Assembly: GCF_001874645.1 (NCBI RefSeq)
Contig: NZ_CP017886.1
Coordinates: 930,001 to 994,000 of the forward strand
Direction of reading: 5' to 3'
From: Pseudomonas frederiksbergensis
GTDB taxonomy: Bacteria > Pseudomonadota > Gammaproteobacteria > Pseudomonadales > Pseudomonadaceae
DNA: 64,000 nucleotides
Under the pieces are notes generated by a model. It made no database searches. It was not told the DNA's origin and saw only the letters and a program-made list of their open reading frames with translations. Made by a program: the position numbers and the translations under genes. Shown piece after piece: positions 43,685 through 53,050 of this stretch (its first letter is position 1; the number at the start of each line of letters is the position of its first letter).

Positions 43685-46401
43685 TGAGCCGCCAAACGAC
43701 CGCCTCGACCTGCTGTTACTGCGGGGTGGGCTGCGGCGTACTGATCGAGCATGACGGCGAGCAGATCCTCGGCGTCAGCGGCGACCCGACGCACCCGGCC
43801 AATTTCGGCAAGCTGTGCAGCAAAGGCTCGACCCTGCACCTCACCGGCGACCTCGCGGCGCGGGCGCTGTACCCGGAACTGCGCCTCGGCAAAGCCCTGG
43901 CTCGCGGGCGCACCGACTGGGACACCGCACTGGAGCACGCTGCTACGGTGTTCGCCGCCACCATCAGCGAGCACGGTCCGGACAGCGTGGCGTTCTATAT
44001 CTCGGGGCAACTGCTGACCGAGGACTACTACGCCTTCAACAAGCTGGCCCGGGCGCTGGTGGGCACCAACAACATCGACAGTAACTCGCGACTCTGTATG
44101 TCATCGGCGGTGGTCGGCTACAAACGTAGCCTGGGCGCCGACGCCCCACCGTGCAGCTATGAAGACCTTGAACTGAGTGATTGCGTGATGATCGTCGGCA
44201 GCAACATGGCCTACGCCCATCCGGTGCTGTTTCGCCGACTGGAAGAAGCCAAATCTCGCCGACCACAGATGAAAGTCATCGTCATCGACCCTCGACGCAC
44301 TGACACCTGCGACCTCGCCGACCTGCATCTGGCCATTCTACCGGGCACCGATGTCGCGCTGTTCCATGGGATTTTGCACTTGCTGCTATGGGAAGACTGG
44401 GTCGACAGGGCGTTCATCAACGCTCACACCGAAGGGTTGGCCGAGCTGAAAAACCTGGTGCGTGATTACACCCCACAAATGGTCGCGCAACTCTGCGGGA
44501 TCAGCGTTGAACACTTGCAGCAATGCGCCGAGTGGGTCGGCACCTCAAAGAGTTTTCTTTCGCTGTGGTGCATGGGGCTGAATCAGTCCACTGCCGGCAG
44601 CGCAAAAAACAGTGCGCTGATAAACCTGCACCTGGTGACCGGGCAAATCGGCCGCCCAGGTGCAGGTCCCTTCTCGCTCACCGGTCAGCCGAATGCCATG
44701 GGCGGGCGCGAAACCGGCAGTTTGTCGAACTTGCTGCCAGGTCATCGCGAAGCGGCCAATGCTGAACATCGCGCCGAAGTGGCAGCTTACTGGGGGGTCG
44801 AAAAGCTGCCCGACACCACCGGCTTGACCGCCATTGAGCTGTTCGAACAGGTCCAGAGCGGCAAGATCAAAGCAATGTGGATCGCCTGCACCAACCCGGC
44901 GCAGTCGCTGCCGGATCAGCAAACCGTCCGCGCTGCATTGCAGGCCTGCCCATTCGTGGTGCTGCAAGAAGCCTTTCACACCACCGAAACCGCGCCCTTC
45001 GCCGACCTGCTGCTGCCCGCCGCCAGTTGGGGTGAGAAGGAAGGCACGGTGACCAATTCCGAACGGCGGATTTCCCACGTTCGCCGCGCCATTACCGCAC
45101 CAGGTGAAGCGCGCCCGGACTGGGCGATCACTGTGGATTTCGCACAGCGTCTGGAACGGCGTCTGCGTCCTGGACAGCCCAGCCTGTTTGCTTTCGAACA
45201 ACCGGCGCAGGTCTTCGATGAGTACAAACAACTGACGCGCGGACGGGATCTGGACCTCTGCGGGATCAGTCATGCGCTGCTCGACCGCCTCGGCCCACAG
45301 CAATGGCCGTTCCCGGACGGCGCCTTGAACGGAACGCCGCGGCTCTATATGGATGGGATTTTCCCTACCGAAAGTGGTCGCGCACAGTTTGTCGCCGACC
45401 CCTATCGCGCCGCCAAGGAGCAACGCGATGCACGCTTTCCTTTGACCTTGATCACCGGACGCCTGCGCGATCAATGGCACGGCATGAGCCGCACCGGCAC
45501 TGCGGCGCAATTGTTCGGCCACGTCAGCGAAGCCCTGTTGAGCGTGCATCCTGACGAGCTGCGTCGGTATCGACTGCAAAACGGTGACCTGGTCAACCTC
45601 AAAAGCCGTCGAGGCAGCGTGATCGTTGCCGTCGGCAGTGATGACAGCGTGCGCCCGGGCCAGGCGTTTCTGCCGATGCACTGGGGAGACCGTTTCCTCA
45701 AGGGCGGCGTCAATGCGCTCACCCAGCCGGCATTCGACCCCCTGTCGAAACAACCCGAACTCAAGCACAGCGGCGTGCGTCTCGAACCGGTAAAGCTGCC
45801 ATGGCATTTGTTCGCACTGGTTGAGGGCGATGTTCAGCAGCATTTCGAGGCCTTACGACCGCTCTGCGAGGACTTTTCCTATGTCAGCCTCAGCCTGACC
45901 GGCCGTGAACGCCCAGCGCTGCTGATACGTGCCGCCAGCGCCCAGGCACCCGATCCACAACGGCTGCATGACATCGATCAACAACTGGGACTCAACGATG
46001 GCCCAGTCTTGGCTTATGACGATCCACGGCGCGCCATTTGCAAACGAGTACGCATCGACCAGGGCCGGATTACCGCCATTCGTCTGGCCGGTGAAACCCT
46101 TGCACAACACTGGCTGCAAAACCTCTGGCTGGAAGGTCGTGCCGACGAACAACTGCGGCGCTGGCTCTTGGCGCCGTTGAGCACGCCTCCCGGTAGTGCA
46201 GGCGCCACTGTCAGCCCCCGCAAGACCCTGTGCAACTGCAAGAACGTCAGTGAAGACGCGGTGTGTGCCGGCATTCGCAACGGGCTGGACTTGCAGGGTC
46301 TGAAACAACAACTCGGTTGCGGCACGCAATGCGGCTCCTGTGTCCCGGAAATCAAGCGTCTGTTGGCGGCCAGCGTGCAGCCCATCGCATTCACGTCGTG
46401 A
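43684..46401 (+). CDS. nasC: Assimilatory nitrate reductase catalytic subunit with C-terminal BFD domain
   Basis: A 905-residue cytoplasmic molybdoenzyme that reduces nitrate to nitrite. From ATG 43684 (MSRQTTASTCCYCGVGCG) the N-terminal [4Fe-4S] motif is CCYCGVGC with a later LCSKG Cys. Mo-bisMGD domains follow (SNSRLCMSSAVVGYKRSLGAD, MGLNQSTAGSAKNSALIN, GQPNAMGGRETG) and the molybdopterin-dinucleotide domain (LITGRLRDQWHGMSRTG). The last 60 residues form a BFD-like [2Fe-2S] domain (LCNCKNVSED, then CGTQCGSC), probably the electron entry. No Tat signal. A separate electron-transfer subunit gene is absent, so reduction may come from NirB or a general ferredoxin/flavoprotein. Confidence 0.95.
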   Translation: MSRQTTASTCCYCGVGCGVLIEHDGEQILGVSGDPTHPANFGKLCSKGSTLHLTGDLAARALYPELRLGKALARGRTDWDTALEHAATVFAATISEHGPDSVAFYISGQLLTEDYYAFNKLARALVGTNNIDSNSRLCMSSAVVGYKRSLGADAPPCSYEDLELSDCVMIVGSNMAYAHPVLFRRLEEAKSRRPQMKVIVIDPRRTDTCDLADLHLAILPGTDVALFHGILHLLLWEDWVDRAFINAHTEGLAELKNLVRDYTPQMVAQLCGISVEHLQQCAEWVGTSKSFLSLWCMGLNQSTAGSAKNSALINLHLVTGQIGRPGAGPFSLTGQPNAMGGRETGSLSNLLPGHREAANAEHRAEVAAYWGVEKLPDTTGLTAIELFEQVQSGKIKAMWIACTNPAQSLPDQQTVRAALQACPFVVLQEAFHTTETAPFADLLLPAASWGEKEGTVTNSERRISHVRRAITAPGEARPDWAITVDFAQRLERRLRPGQPSLFAFEQPAQVFDEYKQLTRGRDLDLCGISHALLDRLGPQQWPFPDGALNGTPRLYMDGIFPTESGRAQFVADPYRAAKEQRDARFPLTLITGRLRDQWHGMSRTGTAAQLFGHVSEALLSVHPDELRRYRLQNGDLVNLKSRRGSVIVAVGSDDSVRPGQAFLPMHWGDRFLKGGVNALTQPAFDPLSKQPELKHSGVRLEPVKLPWHLFALVEGDVQQHFEALRPLCEDFSYVSLSLTGRERPALLIRAASAQAPDPQRLHDIDQQLGLNDGPVLAYDDPRRAICKRVRIDQGRITAIRLAGETLAQHWLQNLWLEGRADEQLRRWLLAPLSTPPGSAGATVSPRKTLCNCKNVSEDAVCAGIRNGLDLQGLKQQLGCGTQCGSCVPEIKRLLAASVQPIAFTS

Positions 46402-46411
46402 GGAATAGAAC

Positions 46412-47182
46412 ATGAGCGCAAAAGTCTGGTTGGTGGGAGCAGGTCCCGGTGACCCTGAATTGCTGACCCTCAAAGCCGTTCGGGCGCTGAATGAAGCCGA
46501 TGTGGTGCTGATCGATGATCTGGTCAACGACGCGGTGCTGGTGCATTGCCCGCAGGCACGGATTATTGCAGTTGGCAAACGCGGTGGCTGCCGCTCTACT
46601 CCGCAGGCGTTCATTCATCGCTTGATGCTGCGTTATGCCCGCCAAGGCAAGTGTGTGGTGCGGCTCAAGGGCGGCGATCCGTGCATTTTCGGACGCGGCG
46701 GTGAAGAAGCGCAGTGGCTGCGCGAGCGCGAGATTGAAGTGGAGTTGGTCAATGGCATCACCGCAGGCCTGGCCGGCGCCACACAATGCGATATTTCCCT
46801 GACCCTGCGCGGCGTCGCCCGCGGCGTAACCCTGGTCACCGCGCACACTCAGGACGACAGCGAGCTTAACTGGCGAGCCTTGGCCCACAGCGGTACGACG
46901 CTGGTGATTTACATGGGCGTGGCGAAATTGAGCGAGATTCGCGAGCAATTGCTCGCCGGTGGGATGGCGACTGATACGCCGGTGGCGATGATTGAAAACG
47001 CTTCCTTGCCACACCAGAGGGAATGTCGGAGCAACCTCACTGCGATGCAGGAAGACGCCCACAACTTCCAACTGAAAAGCCCGGCTATCCTGGTGATCGG
47101 CGCGGTGGCCGCCAGCGACAATGCTGAAAGATCGCAGCCTGCGGCAGCTCCTACAGAGGAGCATTACGCCAATCTTGCGTAG
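46412..47182 (+). CDS. cobA: Uroporphyrinogen-III C-methyltransferase (siroheme synthesis)
   Basis: This enzyme methylates uroporphyrinogen III twice to precorrin-2, the precursor of siroheme needed by NirB, which explains its place 10 bases after the nitrate reductase gene. The 256 residues show the SUMT signatures VWLVGAGPGDPELLTLKA and VVRLKGGDPCIFGRGGEEAQ, and MGVAKLSEI. The normal domain ends near ILVIGAVAA. The last 20 or so residues (SDNAERSQPAAAPTEEHYANLA) are translated from a REP element starting at 47127, which also supplies the stop. The gene has no CysG-type oxidase/ferrochelatase domain. Confidence 0.93.
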   Translation: MSAKVWLVGAGPGDPELLTLKAVRALNEADVVLIDDLVNDAVLVHCPQARIIAVGKRGGCRSTPQAFIHRLMLRYARQGKCVVRLKGGDPCIFGRGGEEAQWLREREIEVELVNGITAGLAGATQCDISLTLRGVARGVTLVTAHTQDDSELNWRALAHSGTTLVIYMGVAKLSEIREQLLAGGMATDTPVAMIENASLPHQRECRSNLTAMQEDAHNFQLKSPAILVIGAVAASDNAERSQPAAAPTEEHYANLA

Positions 47183-47219
47183 GAGCTGCCGCAGGTTCGG
47201 GCCGCGTTCGGACGATCTC
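47127..47219. repeat. Paired REP at the 3' end of cobA
   Basis: The left unit AAAGATCGCAGCCTGCGGCA lies inside the cobA reading frame. The right unit GTAGGAGCTGCCGCAGG continues into the TTCGGGCCGCGTTCGGACGATCT variant also seen at 26257 and 60638. Confidence 0.88.
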
Positions 47220-47272
47220 TTCAACGCCAACGCCATTGCAGCTTTTCGCTCAAGATCAAATCGCAGACAAAG

Positions 47273-47298
47273 AAAAGCCCGGCCTAAGCCGGGCTTTT
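47273..47298 (-). terminator. Intrinsic terminator of oprF
   Basis: The perfect stem AAAAGCCCGGC/GCCGGGCTTTT has a four-base loop, located 17 bases past the oprF stop. It is symmetric and could also stop cobA read-through. Confidence 0.9.
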
Positions 47299-47314
47299 CC
47301 GAACTACACGCTAA

Positions 47315-48292
47315 TTACTTAGCAGTAGCTTCAACCTGCGCTTCTACGCGACGGTTTGCAGCGCGGCCAGCGTCAGTGCTGTTGTCAGCAATTGGGCGGG
47401 ACTTGCCATAACCAACCGAGTGAACGCGGTTAGCCGAAACACCATCCTTGACCAGAACTTGTTTCACAGCGTCAGCACGACGCTGGGACAGCTTCTGGTT
47501 GTAAGCGTCAGGACCGACGTTGTCGGTGTGACCTTCAACAACGGTGGTGGTGTTCGGGTACTGCTTCATGAAGTCAGCCAGGTTCTTCACGTCGCCGTAG
47601 CTGTTTGGCTTGACAACAGCCTTGTTGAAGTCGAATTTCACGTCCAGTTGAACGCGAACAACTTCAGCAACTGGAGCTTCTGGCTCTGGCTCTGGAGCCG
47701 CTGCTACTGGGGCTACTGGAGCTGGAGCAACTTTGCCGCCAGTGCCGCCGAAGTTAACGCCCAGACCTACCAGTGCAGCGTAGTCCCAACGACCGTTGTC
47801 CAGCTTGTAGTCAGCTTCAACGCCGGCACGAGCGTACAGGTTGTCGGTGATGTACCACTTGGCGCCAGCGCCAGTGGTCAGGAAGGTGGACTGGTCACGA
47901 CCAGTGTGACCGTCAGCAGCGACGTTGGTCATGCTGCCGTGAGATACACCGCCTTCAACGTAAGGACGGATAGCGTCGCCTACGGTACCGAAGTGGTACT
48001 GGGACTTCAGACCGAAGTGATCACCACGGATCTTTTGGCTGCCAGTGTTGTTGTTCGAACGAGTGTAATCGTCTTTCTCGTAAGTGGCGTTGACCGAAAC
48101 GTCGTCGGTCAGGAAGTAACCGATCGAAACGCCTGGACGGCGACCGTCTTCAACGTCGTTGATGCTGTCGTTGTATTGCTTCTTGTAGAAAGCCTCACCT
48201 TCGACCGCGCCTTGGCCTTGTGCCAGAGCGCCGAACGAAGTAGCGGCAATAAGAGTACCAATGGCCAAGCCCAAGGTGTTTTTCAGTTTCAT
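47315..48292 (-). CDS. oprF: Major outer-membrane porin OprF
   Basis: OprF is the main Pseudomonas porin and a peptidoglycan anchor. The 325 residues start with a signal peptide (MKLKNTLGLAIGTLIAATSFGALA), followed by an eight-strand beta barrel (about 25-185), an Ala/Pro/Glu linker (about 188-210), and an OmpA-like peptidoglycan-binding domain with VVEGHTDNVG, QRRADAVKQVL and ANRRVEAQV. No cysteines are seen in the mature protein, unlike the P. aeruginosa OprF linker region. It has a GC hairpin in its leader and lies directly downstream of sigX, which is known to drive oprF expression. Confidence 0.97.
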   Translation of the reverse strand: MKLKNTLGLAIGTLIAATSFGALAQGQGAVEGEAFYKKQYNDSINDVEDGRRPGVSIGYFLTDDVSVNATYEKDDYTRSNNNTGSQKIRGDHFGLKSQYHFGTVGDAIRPYVEGGVSHGSMTNVAADGHTGRDQSTFLTTGAGAKWYITDNLYARAGVEADYKLDNGRWDYAALVGLGVNFGGTGGKVAPAPVAPVAAAPEPEPEAPVAEVVRVQLDVKFDFNKAVVKPNSYGDVKNLADFMKQYPNTTTVVEGHTDNVGPDAYNQKLSQRRADAVKQVLVKDGVSANRVHSVGYGKSRPIADNSTDAGRAANRRVEAQVEATAK

Positions 48293-48399
48293 CCGTTAAA
48301 TCCCCATCTGGTGATTGTAAAGCAGTCCCGCAAACCGGGGGACAACTCGGCGGCAAGTCTATCAGAACTTGCCTACACGTAAGAGAAATTTGCGCCGAA

Positions 48400-48990
48400 C
48401 TAAGTTTCAGCAATGCCTGCAAATTTCTCACGCAATTTGTCAAGAGCGCGTTTGTACCGCATTTTCGTTGCACTCAAACCCATGTGCATGATGTCTGCGA
48501 TCTCCTGAAACTCCAGCTCTGCGACAAATCGTAGCACCAGAATTTCCCGGTCAATCGGGTTCACATACACCAGCCAGCGATCAAGCCCACCCTTTTCCTC
48601 AGGTTTCGGCGCCTTTTCCTCAGACGCTTCCTCAAGGGGGTCCAGACTCAAAGCGTCCATCAAGCGACGCTTACGCCGTTCCTTCCGATACTGTGTGATG
48701 CATTCGTTGTACGTGATGCTGTAGAGCCACGTTTTGAACTTCGATTTGCCCTCGAAGTTCTTCAAACCGTACAACACCTTCAACATCACTTCCTGACAGA
48801 CATCGTCTGCATCACGATCGTTCCCAAGATACCGTGCACAAACGTTAAATAATGTTCTCTGATAACGCCGCATCAGCTCTTCGTAGGCGCGCGTCACGTG
48901 AAACAGCTCCGTGTGCGAGCGCGCGACCAACTCCTCATCAGAGAGCTCGCGGGGGTCGTAGCGCATGGATAGCGATTGGGCTTTATTCAA
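48400..48990 (-). CDS. sigX: ECF sigma factor SigX
   Basis: A 196-residue extracytoplasmic-function sigma factor. Region 2 (about 25-100) has RYLGNDRDADDVCQEVMLKVLYGL and FKTWLYSITYNE. Region 4 (about 140-190) has DREILVLRFVAELEFQEIADIMHMGLSATKMRYKRAL. An acidic linker between them is rich in Glu and Lys. No anti-sigma gene is adjacent; in Pseudomonas SigX responds to envelope state together with CmpX and CfrX. It controls oprF, c-di-GMP and fatty-acid genes. Upstream are cmpX and crfX on the same strand. Confidence 0.96.
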   Translation of the reverse strand: MNKAQSLSMRYDPRELSDEELVARSHTELFHVTRAYEELMRRYQRTLFNVCARYLGNDRDADDVCQEVMLKVLYGLKNFEGKSKFKTWLYSITYNECITQYRKERRKRRLMDALSLDPLEEASEEKAPKPEEKGGLDRWLVYVNPIDREILVLRFVAELEFQEIADIMHMGLSATKMRYKRALDKLREKFAGIAET

Positions 48991-49080
48991 AACAAGTCGG
49001 GCCGACAGTCAGGTCAATGTCCGCCGCAGCCCATCGTATCGGGCATTTTGCGGCGGCATACATTAGCAGGGTTTGCCGGG

Positions 49081-49911
49081 TTAGCGGCTACTAACATGCT
49101 GCTCCAGGAGGATCCGATTGGAAAGTGAGACTAGCTCACCCTCATCGGTCAGCAATGTAGTTTTAACCGTGCCGATCTCTTCGATCTGACCTTCGACCTC
49201 ACCAACACGCACTTGTTGCCCAACCTGATACAACTCACGCACATAGATTCCAGCAAGAATCTGACCGGCGATTTCCCGGCTTCCCAACCCCATGGCCAAG
49301 GCAACTGCCAGACCAACGGTAATCAAGACAATCACAATCACATGGTTCAGCAGGTCTGTTTTGACCTCAAGCTGACTGATCGCAACCGAAATACTGATGA
49401 TGATCACCAGGCCTTGAGCGATACGCCCAAGGCCCGATGCGTAATCCAGCCCTACGCCTTCTGCGGCGCCTCGCACCAGCCCATTGGCCAATTGTGCGAG
49501 CAACACGCCCACCAGCAACACCAGCGCGGCACCAAATACTTTCGGCAAATACAGTGCCAGCATGTCGAGCGTAGCCGAAACTCGCTCCAAGCCAAGGGAT
49601 TCTGCAGCAGAAACCAGAAAAATCAGCAAAACGAACCAATAAACAATCTTGCCGATCAGCGTAGAAATCGGCACCTGCAGGCCCGCACGGGACAGTAGCT
49701 TGGTCAAGCCGGTACCCCCCATCAAGCGATCCAGGCCCAGTTTTGCGAGCAGTTTCGAGAGCAGGGTGTCGAGCAGCTTGGCCACGACAAAACCCAGCAA
49801 AAGCACTACCAGTGCGCCGAACAGGTTAGGAATGAAGTTCGCTACCTTGGTCCACAACGCTGTCATTGCCGTGACGAGGCTCTGAGTCCAGAGATCAAGT
49901 TCCATATTCAA
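49081..49911 (-). CDS. cmpX: CmpX, MscS-like mechanosensitive channel family protein
   Basis: A 276-residue inner-membrane protein with five or so hydrophobic helices (FGALVVLLLGFVVAKLL, IVYWFVLLIFLVSAA, FGAALVLLVGVLLAQLA, GLVIIISISVAIS, LNHVIVIVLITVGLAVALAMGLG). A C-terminal MscS-like beta domain follows (VREYVGQQVRVGEVEGQIEEIGTVKTTLLTDEGELVSLSN-like arrangement). It is known in Pseudomonas as CmpX, linked to SigX activity and membrane tension. It overlaps crfX by four bases and precedes sigX by 90 bases, which may hold a sigX promoter. Confidence 0.93.
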   Translation of the reverse strand: MNMELDLWTQSLVTAMTALWTKVANFIPNLFGALVVLLLGFVVAKLLDTLLSKLLAKLGLDRLMGGTGLTKLLSRAGLQVPISTLIGKIVYWFVLLIFLVSAAESLGLERVSATLDMLALYLPKVFGAALVLLVGVLLAQLANGLVRGAAEGVGLDYASGLGRIAQGLVIIISISVAISQLEVKTDLLNHVIVIVLITVGLAVALAMGLGSREIAGQILAGIYVRELYQVGQQVRVGEVEGQIEEIGTVKTTLLTDEGELVSLSNRILLEQHVSSR

Positions 49912-50159
49912 TCAGCCTTATCAGCAGTGCGAGCAGTAGGTTTACGACGGGAAACCGGCAAGACGTGGGCCGATCCGTTATTCAGGGCGATCATCAGCGC
50001 GGGCAGCCAGCGGCCCAGCAGGCTGAACAGATCACCGGCACCCACCTGGCGGTTGGCGGTTTTCAGCACACGCCCCAGACAGGCATCGTCGTCACGGGTG
50101 GACGGTGATGCCTTGAGCATGTCGCGCAAGGACTGTTCAAACGGATCGTGCATACGCAC
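49908..50159 (-). CDS. crfX: CrfX, small conserved protein of the sigX-oprF locus
   Basis: An 83-residue protein starting MRMHDPFEQSLRDMLKASPSTRDDDACLGRVLKTA. It has no signal peptide; one moderately hydrophobic stretch (LFSLLGRWLPALMIAL) could associate with the membrane. The basic tail RRKPTARTADKAD overlaps the cmpX start by four bases. Position between cmaX and cmpX identifies it with the small CrfX/CfrX protein that accompanies sigX in Pseudomonas. Its biochemical role is not known from sequence. Confidence 0.82.
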   Translation of the reverse strand: MRMHDPFEQSLRDMLKASPSTRDDDACLGRVLKTANRQVGAGDLFSLLGRWLPALMIALNNGSAHVLPVSRRKPTARTADKAD

Positions 50160-50216
50160 CTCTCGTGATATCTGTGAAAGACGCGATCAAAATTCTTCGG
50201 GTCACATGGCTCTCCC

Positions 50217-51218
50217 TCATACCCAGCGCAAACGCCGGAACAACCACCACTGCCCCACCGCCACTGTCACCATCATCAGGCAGGCAATCACGAAGCCATA
50301 AGGGTTCCCGGAAAAAGGAATTCCACCGACGTTTATGCCGAGTAAACCGGTCAAAAAACTCATCGGCAGAAAGATTCCGGTAATGATCCCAAAGCGGTAC
50401 ATGGTGCGATTCATGCGCACGCTCAAACGCCGGTCTTCAGTCTCAAGCACCAGCCCCACGCGCTCCCGGGTCAATTCCAGCTCTTCCAGATAACGCGTCA
50501 GGCTGTTGTTCAATTCGTTCCAGTAGTCGCCGTCATCGTCGACAAACCAGGGCAGTTTTATCCGCGTCAGCTGACCAAAGATATCCCGCTGCGGAGCAAG
50601 GAAGCGCTTTAGTCCTGCCGCTCGCCGACGGATCTGCAAAATGGCACCATGTTCCGGAGCATACCGTTCGTCGGCATCCAGCTTTTCTTCTTCGTCATCG
50701 ACGATTTCAGAGAGATCGCTGACCAGATCCTGCACCTTGTTGGTGAGGTACTGAGCCATATAAAGGACCAGTTCAGAGGTGGTTTTTGGCCCCTTGCCCT
50801 CAGTCAGTTGCACCAGCAACTCATCGGTGGCGCGCAACGGCCGTAAACGCAGGGAAATGACCCGCTGAGCAGAAGCGAAGATCCGCACCGACACCATGTC
50901 TTCAGGCTCGGCGCCCGGATTGAGGTTGATTCCGCGCAAAAACAGCAACAACTCGGAGTCCGGCAGCGCCAACAGGCGCGGCCGGGTATTTTCTTCGAGC
51001 AGCAGGTCACAACTGAACTCACTCAGACCGCTGGATTGACGCAACCAGGTCTGAGTTTGCGGGTGACTACGGTCCCAATGCAGCCAAAGGCTTTCATGGG
51101 GTTGCAGTTGCAGGTCATCCAGTTCAGTCCGGGCAAGCCAACGCGCACCGCCTTTACCATCCAGCACCAGGGCATGCACCAGCCCCCACTGCGCGTTTTC
51201 TTCCTCGAACATCCTCAC
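50217..51218 (-). CDS. cmaX: CmaX, CorA/ZntB-family cation transporter
   Basis: A 333-residue member of the CorA superfamily: a large cytoplasmic N-terminal domain (about 1-260) with a long helix region, then two C-terminal membrane helices (about 272-292 and 303-325). The conserved pore motif at the end of the first helix is GIN (LLGINVGG) instead of the GMN of magnesium channels, as in ZntB-type members, so zinc or another divalent ion is more likely than magnesium. It is 57 bases upstream of crfX in the sigX-oprF cluster. Confidence 0.9.
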   Translation of the reverse strand: MRMFEEENAQWGLVHALVLDGKGGARWLARTELDDLQLQPHESLWLHWDRSHPQTQTWLRQSSGLSEFSCDLLLEENTRPRLLALPDSELLLFLRGINLNPGAEPEDMVSVRIFASAQRVISLRLRPLRATDELLVQLTEGKGPKTTSELVLYMAQYLTNKVQDLVSDLSEIVDDEEEKLDADERYAPEHGAILQIRRRAAGLKRFLAPQRDIFGQLTRIKLPWFVDDDGDYWNELNNSLTRYLEELELTRERVGLVLETEDRRLSVRMNRTMYRFGIITGIFLPMSFLTGLLGINVGGIPFSGNPYGFVIACLMMVTVAVGQWWLFRRLRWV

Positions 51219-51238
51219 CCCTGGCTTGAATCAGTTAT

Positions 51239-51730
51239 TTATTCAGGCATCTTCAACGGACTTGGCGAGATGATCACGCCATTGTTGTCCGCGTAGATGT
51301 ATTCACCTGGACGGAAAGTCACACCGGCAAAGGTTACCGCGACGTTCAGATCACCGACGCCACGCCTGTCGGTCTTCATTGGGTGGCTGGCCAGCGCCTG
51401 CACGCCCAGATCGGTCTGCGCAATAACGTCAACGTCACGGATACAACCGTAGATCACCAACCCTTCCCAACCGTTTTTCGCAGCTTTCTCGGCGATCATG
51501 TCGCCCAGCAGTGCGCGGCGCAGCGAACCACCGCCATCGACCACCAGCACCTTGCCATCCCCTTCGAGCTCGACCTGCTCCTTGACCAGCGAGTTGTCTT
51601 CGAAGCACTTGATGGTAACGATCTCGCCACCGAAGGAGTCACGGCCGCCAAAATTGCTGAACATCGGCTCCAGCACCTGCACCAGTTCCGGATAGGCATC
51701 GCACAGGTCGGGAGTGAGGTAATGGTTCAT
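51239..51730 (-). CDS. rraA: RraA-family protein (RNase E regulator or HMG/CHA aldolase)
   Basis: A 163-residue protein of the RraA/MenG-like fold, matching the family in length and in [53 protein letters not shown] and [19 protein letters not shown]. coli RraA inhibits RNase E, while pseudomonad relatives with the G-x20-R-D-like motif (GCIRD here) may act as 4-hydroxy-4-methyl-2-oxoglutarate aldolases. The sequence does not decide between these. It lies between cmaX and estX on the same strand. Confidence 0.9.
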   Translation of the reverse strand: MNHYLTPDLCDAYPELVQVLEPMFSNFGGRDSFGGEIVTIKCFEDNSLVKEQVELEGDGKVLVVDGGGSLRRALLGDMIAEKAAKNGWEGLVIYGCIRDVDVIAQTDLGVQALASHPMKTDRRGVGDLNVAVTFAGVTFRPGEYIYADNNGVIISPSPLKMPE

Positions 51731-51958
51731 CGAGAAACTCCTGTAAGAGAAAGAACACGATTTTGGGCTGTCGAAAATTGCAGGCTACGCCCTTCGACCG
51801 GGAACGTCCGCCGAAAACCTTCATTCAGATTGATCAGACGCTCAAGAGGTACGAACATAAAGCCGACCCAGCAACCGATTGTGACCAGAACAGCTCAGTG
51901 CGTCATATCTTAGCCGTTCGCTGATCGGAGCGAAACGCTCTTGTCAGAGCATTCGTAC

Positions 51959-52948
51959 TCAGACTGCTGTAGCCAAATCCGGCTTGCCAGCCAATAACGG
52001 CGCCTGCGGATCTGTCAGCCAGCGCTGCACCAACGGCCAGACTTCGGCCTGTGCGGCTTTGCTGACCAGCATTTCAACATGCCCGAAATTGTCCGAAAAA
52101 CCCTGCTCGCGCCCCAGGCAGATGAACTGTTTATGCTCGGAACCGATCTGGTCGAACAGCTTGCGACACGCCCAATCCGGGTCCTGATGATCGCTGGTCG
52201 CACTGACGCCCAATACCGGCACCTGAACCTCGGCCAGCCCGGCCCACCAGTCTTTCTCGGCATCGCCAAAGCGTCCGAACAAGCCGTACCAGCGCATGCC
52301 CTCCAGGGCCAGGCCTATGGGCTCGTCTTCCGGACCACGCTTGAGGCGAGAGCCCGAAATTTGCGCGAAACGCTTCAGGATAAACCGCCCGCTCCACTCC
52401 ACCGGGGGAATTTTCAGTGGCCAATAGGTGCGACTGACCTGCGTACCAAAAAATGCGGCAGAGGCCACGGCGGGCTCCCCCAGGTACTGACCACCCAGCG
52501 CTGCCGCCAGGGTGATGCCGCCCAGTGAATGACCAATCCAGTGCGGCACCTGACCGCTTTGCTCGCGAACGAACGCAGCAATCGCTGGCAGATCGTAACG
52601 GGCATAGTCGGCAACGCGGTTCTTTCGATAGTTCTGGTTGCGCTGGGACAAGCCGTGACCGCGCATTTCCGGTATCCACACATCAAAACCGGCGCGCGCC
52701 AGATAGGCACCCAGACCAAGGCCTTTGGGGGAATACCAGAAACGCCGATTGGAAAAGCTGCCGTGAAGCAAAATCACCGGAACGCCACGCACGGACGGCT
52801 CATCGGCCATGCCCAAGCGGGTGACCGCCAGTTCGACGGTGCCGTCAGGGCTATTGCCGGGTTTCAGGCGATAGACGTCCTCGCTCAGATCGCCGCGACG
52901 CTCGGCGCTGATCAAGGCGACAGGAAACAGGTTGCTGCTGCTTTGCAT
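51959..52948 (-). CDS. estX: Alpha/beta-hydrolase family esterase
   Basis: A 329-residue alpha/beta hydrolase from ATG 52948 (MQSSSNLFPVALISAERRGD), which follows AAGAGC; a GTG at 52963 would add five residues. The nucleophile elbow GHSLGG is near residues 135-140. The oxyanion-hole segment is HGSFSNRRFW, and an EMRGHGLSQ loop, a DHQDPDW acid region and FGHVEML with the likely catalytic His follow. No signal peptide. The synteny cmaX-rraA-estX-ppsA is that of other pseudomonads. The natural substrate is unknown. Confidence 0.88.
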   Translation of the reverse strand: MQSSSNLFPVALISAERRGDLSEDVYRLKPGNSPDGTVELAVTRLGMADEPSVRGVPVILLHGSFSNRRFWYSPKGLGLGAYLARAGFDVWIPEMRGHGLSQRNQNYRKNRVADYARYDLPAIAAFVREQSGQVPHWIGHSLGGITLAAALGGQYLGEPAVASAAFFGTQVSRTYWPLKIPPVEWSGRFILKRFAQISGSRLKRGPEDEPIGLALEGMRWYGLFGRFGDAEKDWWAGLAEVQVPVLGVSATSDHQDPDWACRKLFDQIGSEHKQFICLGREQGFSDNFGHVEMLVSKAAQAEVWPLVQRWLTDPQAPLLAGKPDLATAV

Positions 52949-53005
52949 AATGCTCTTGCACAAAAAAGGGCGGCATCCACCGGGGCCCGCCCTACTTGAA
53001 TCTTA

Positions 53006-53040
53006 AAGCCCGGGTCAGCAGTGTAGCCTGACCCGGGCTT
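53006..53040 (-). terminator. Terminator hairpin of ppsA
   Basis: A 12-bp perfect stem AAGCCCGGGTCA/TGACCCGGGCTT, 10 bases past the ppsA stop. The T-run is short. A second hairpin AGGGCGG/CCGCCCT lies at about 52968-52992, just before the estX start. Confidence 0.75.
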
Positions 53041-53050
53041 CATTCACGGA

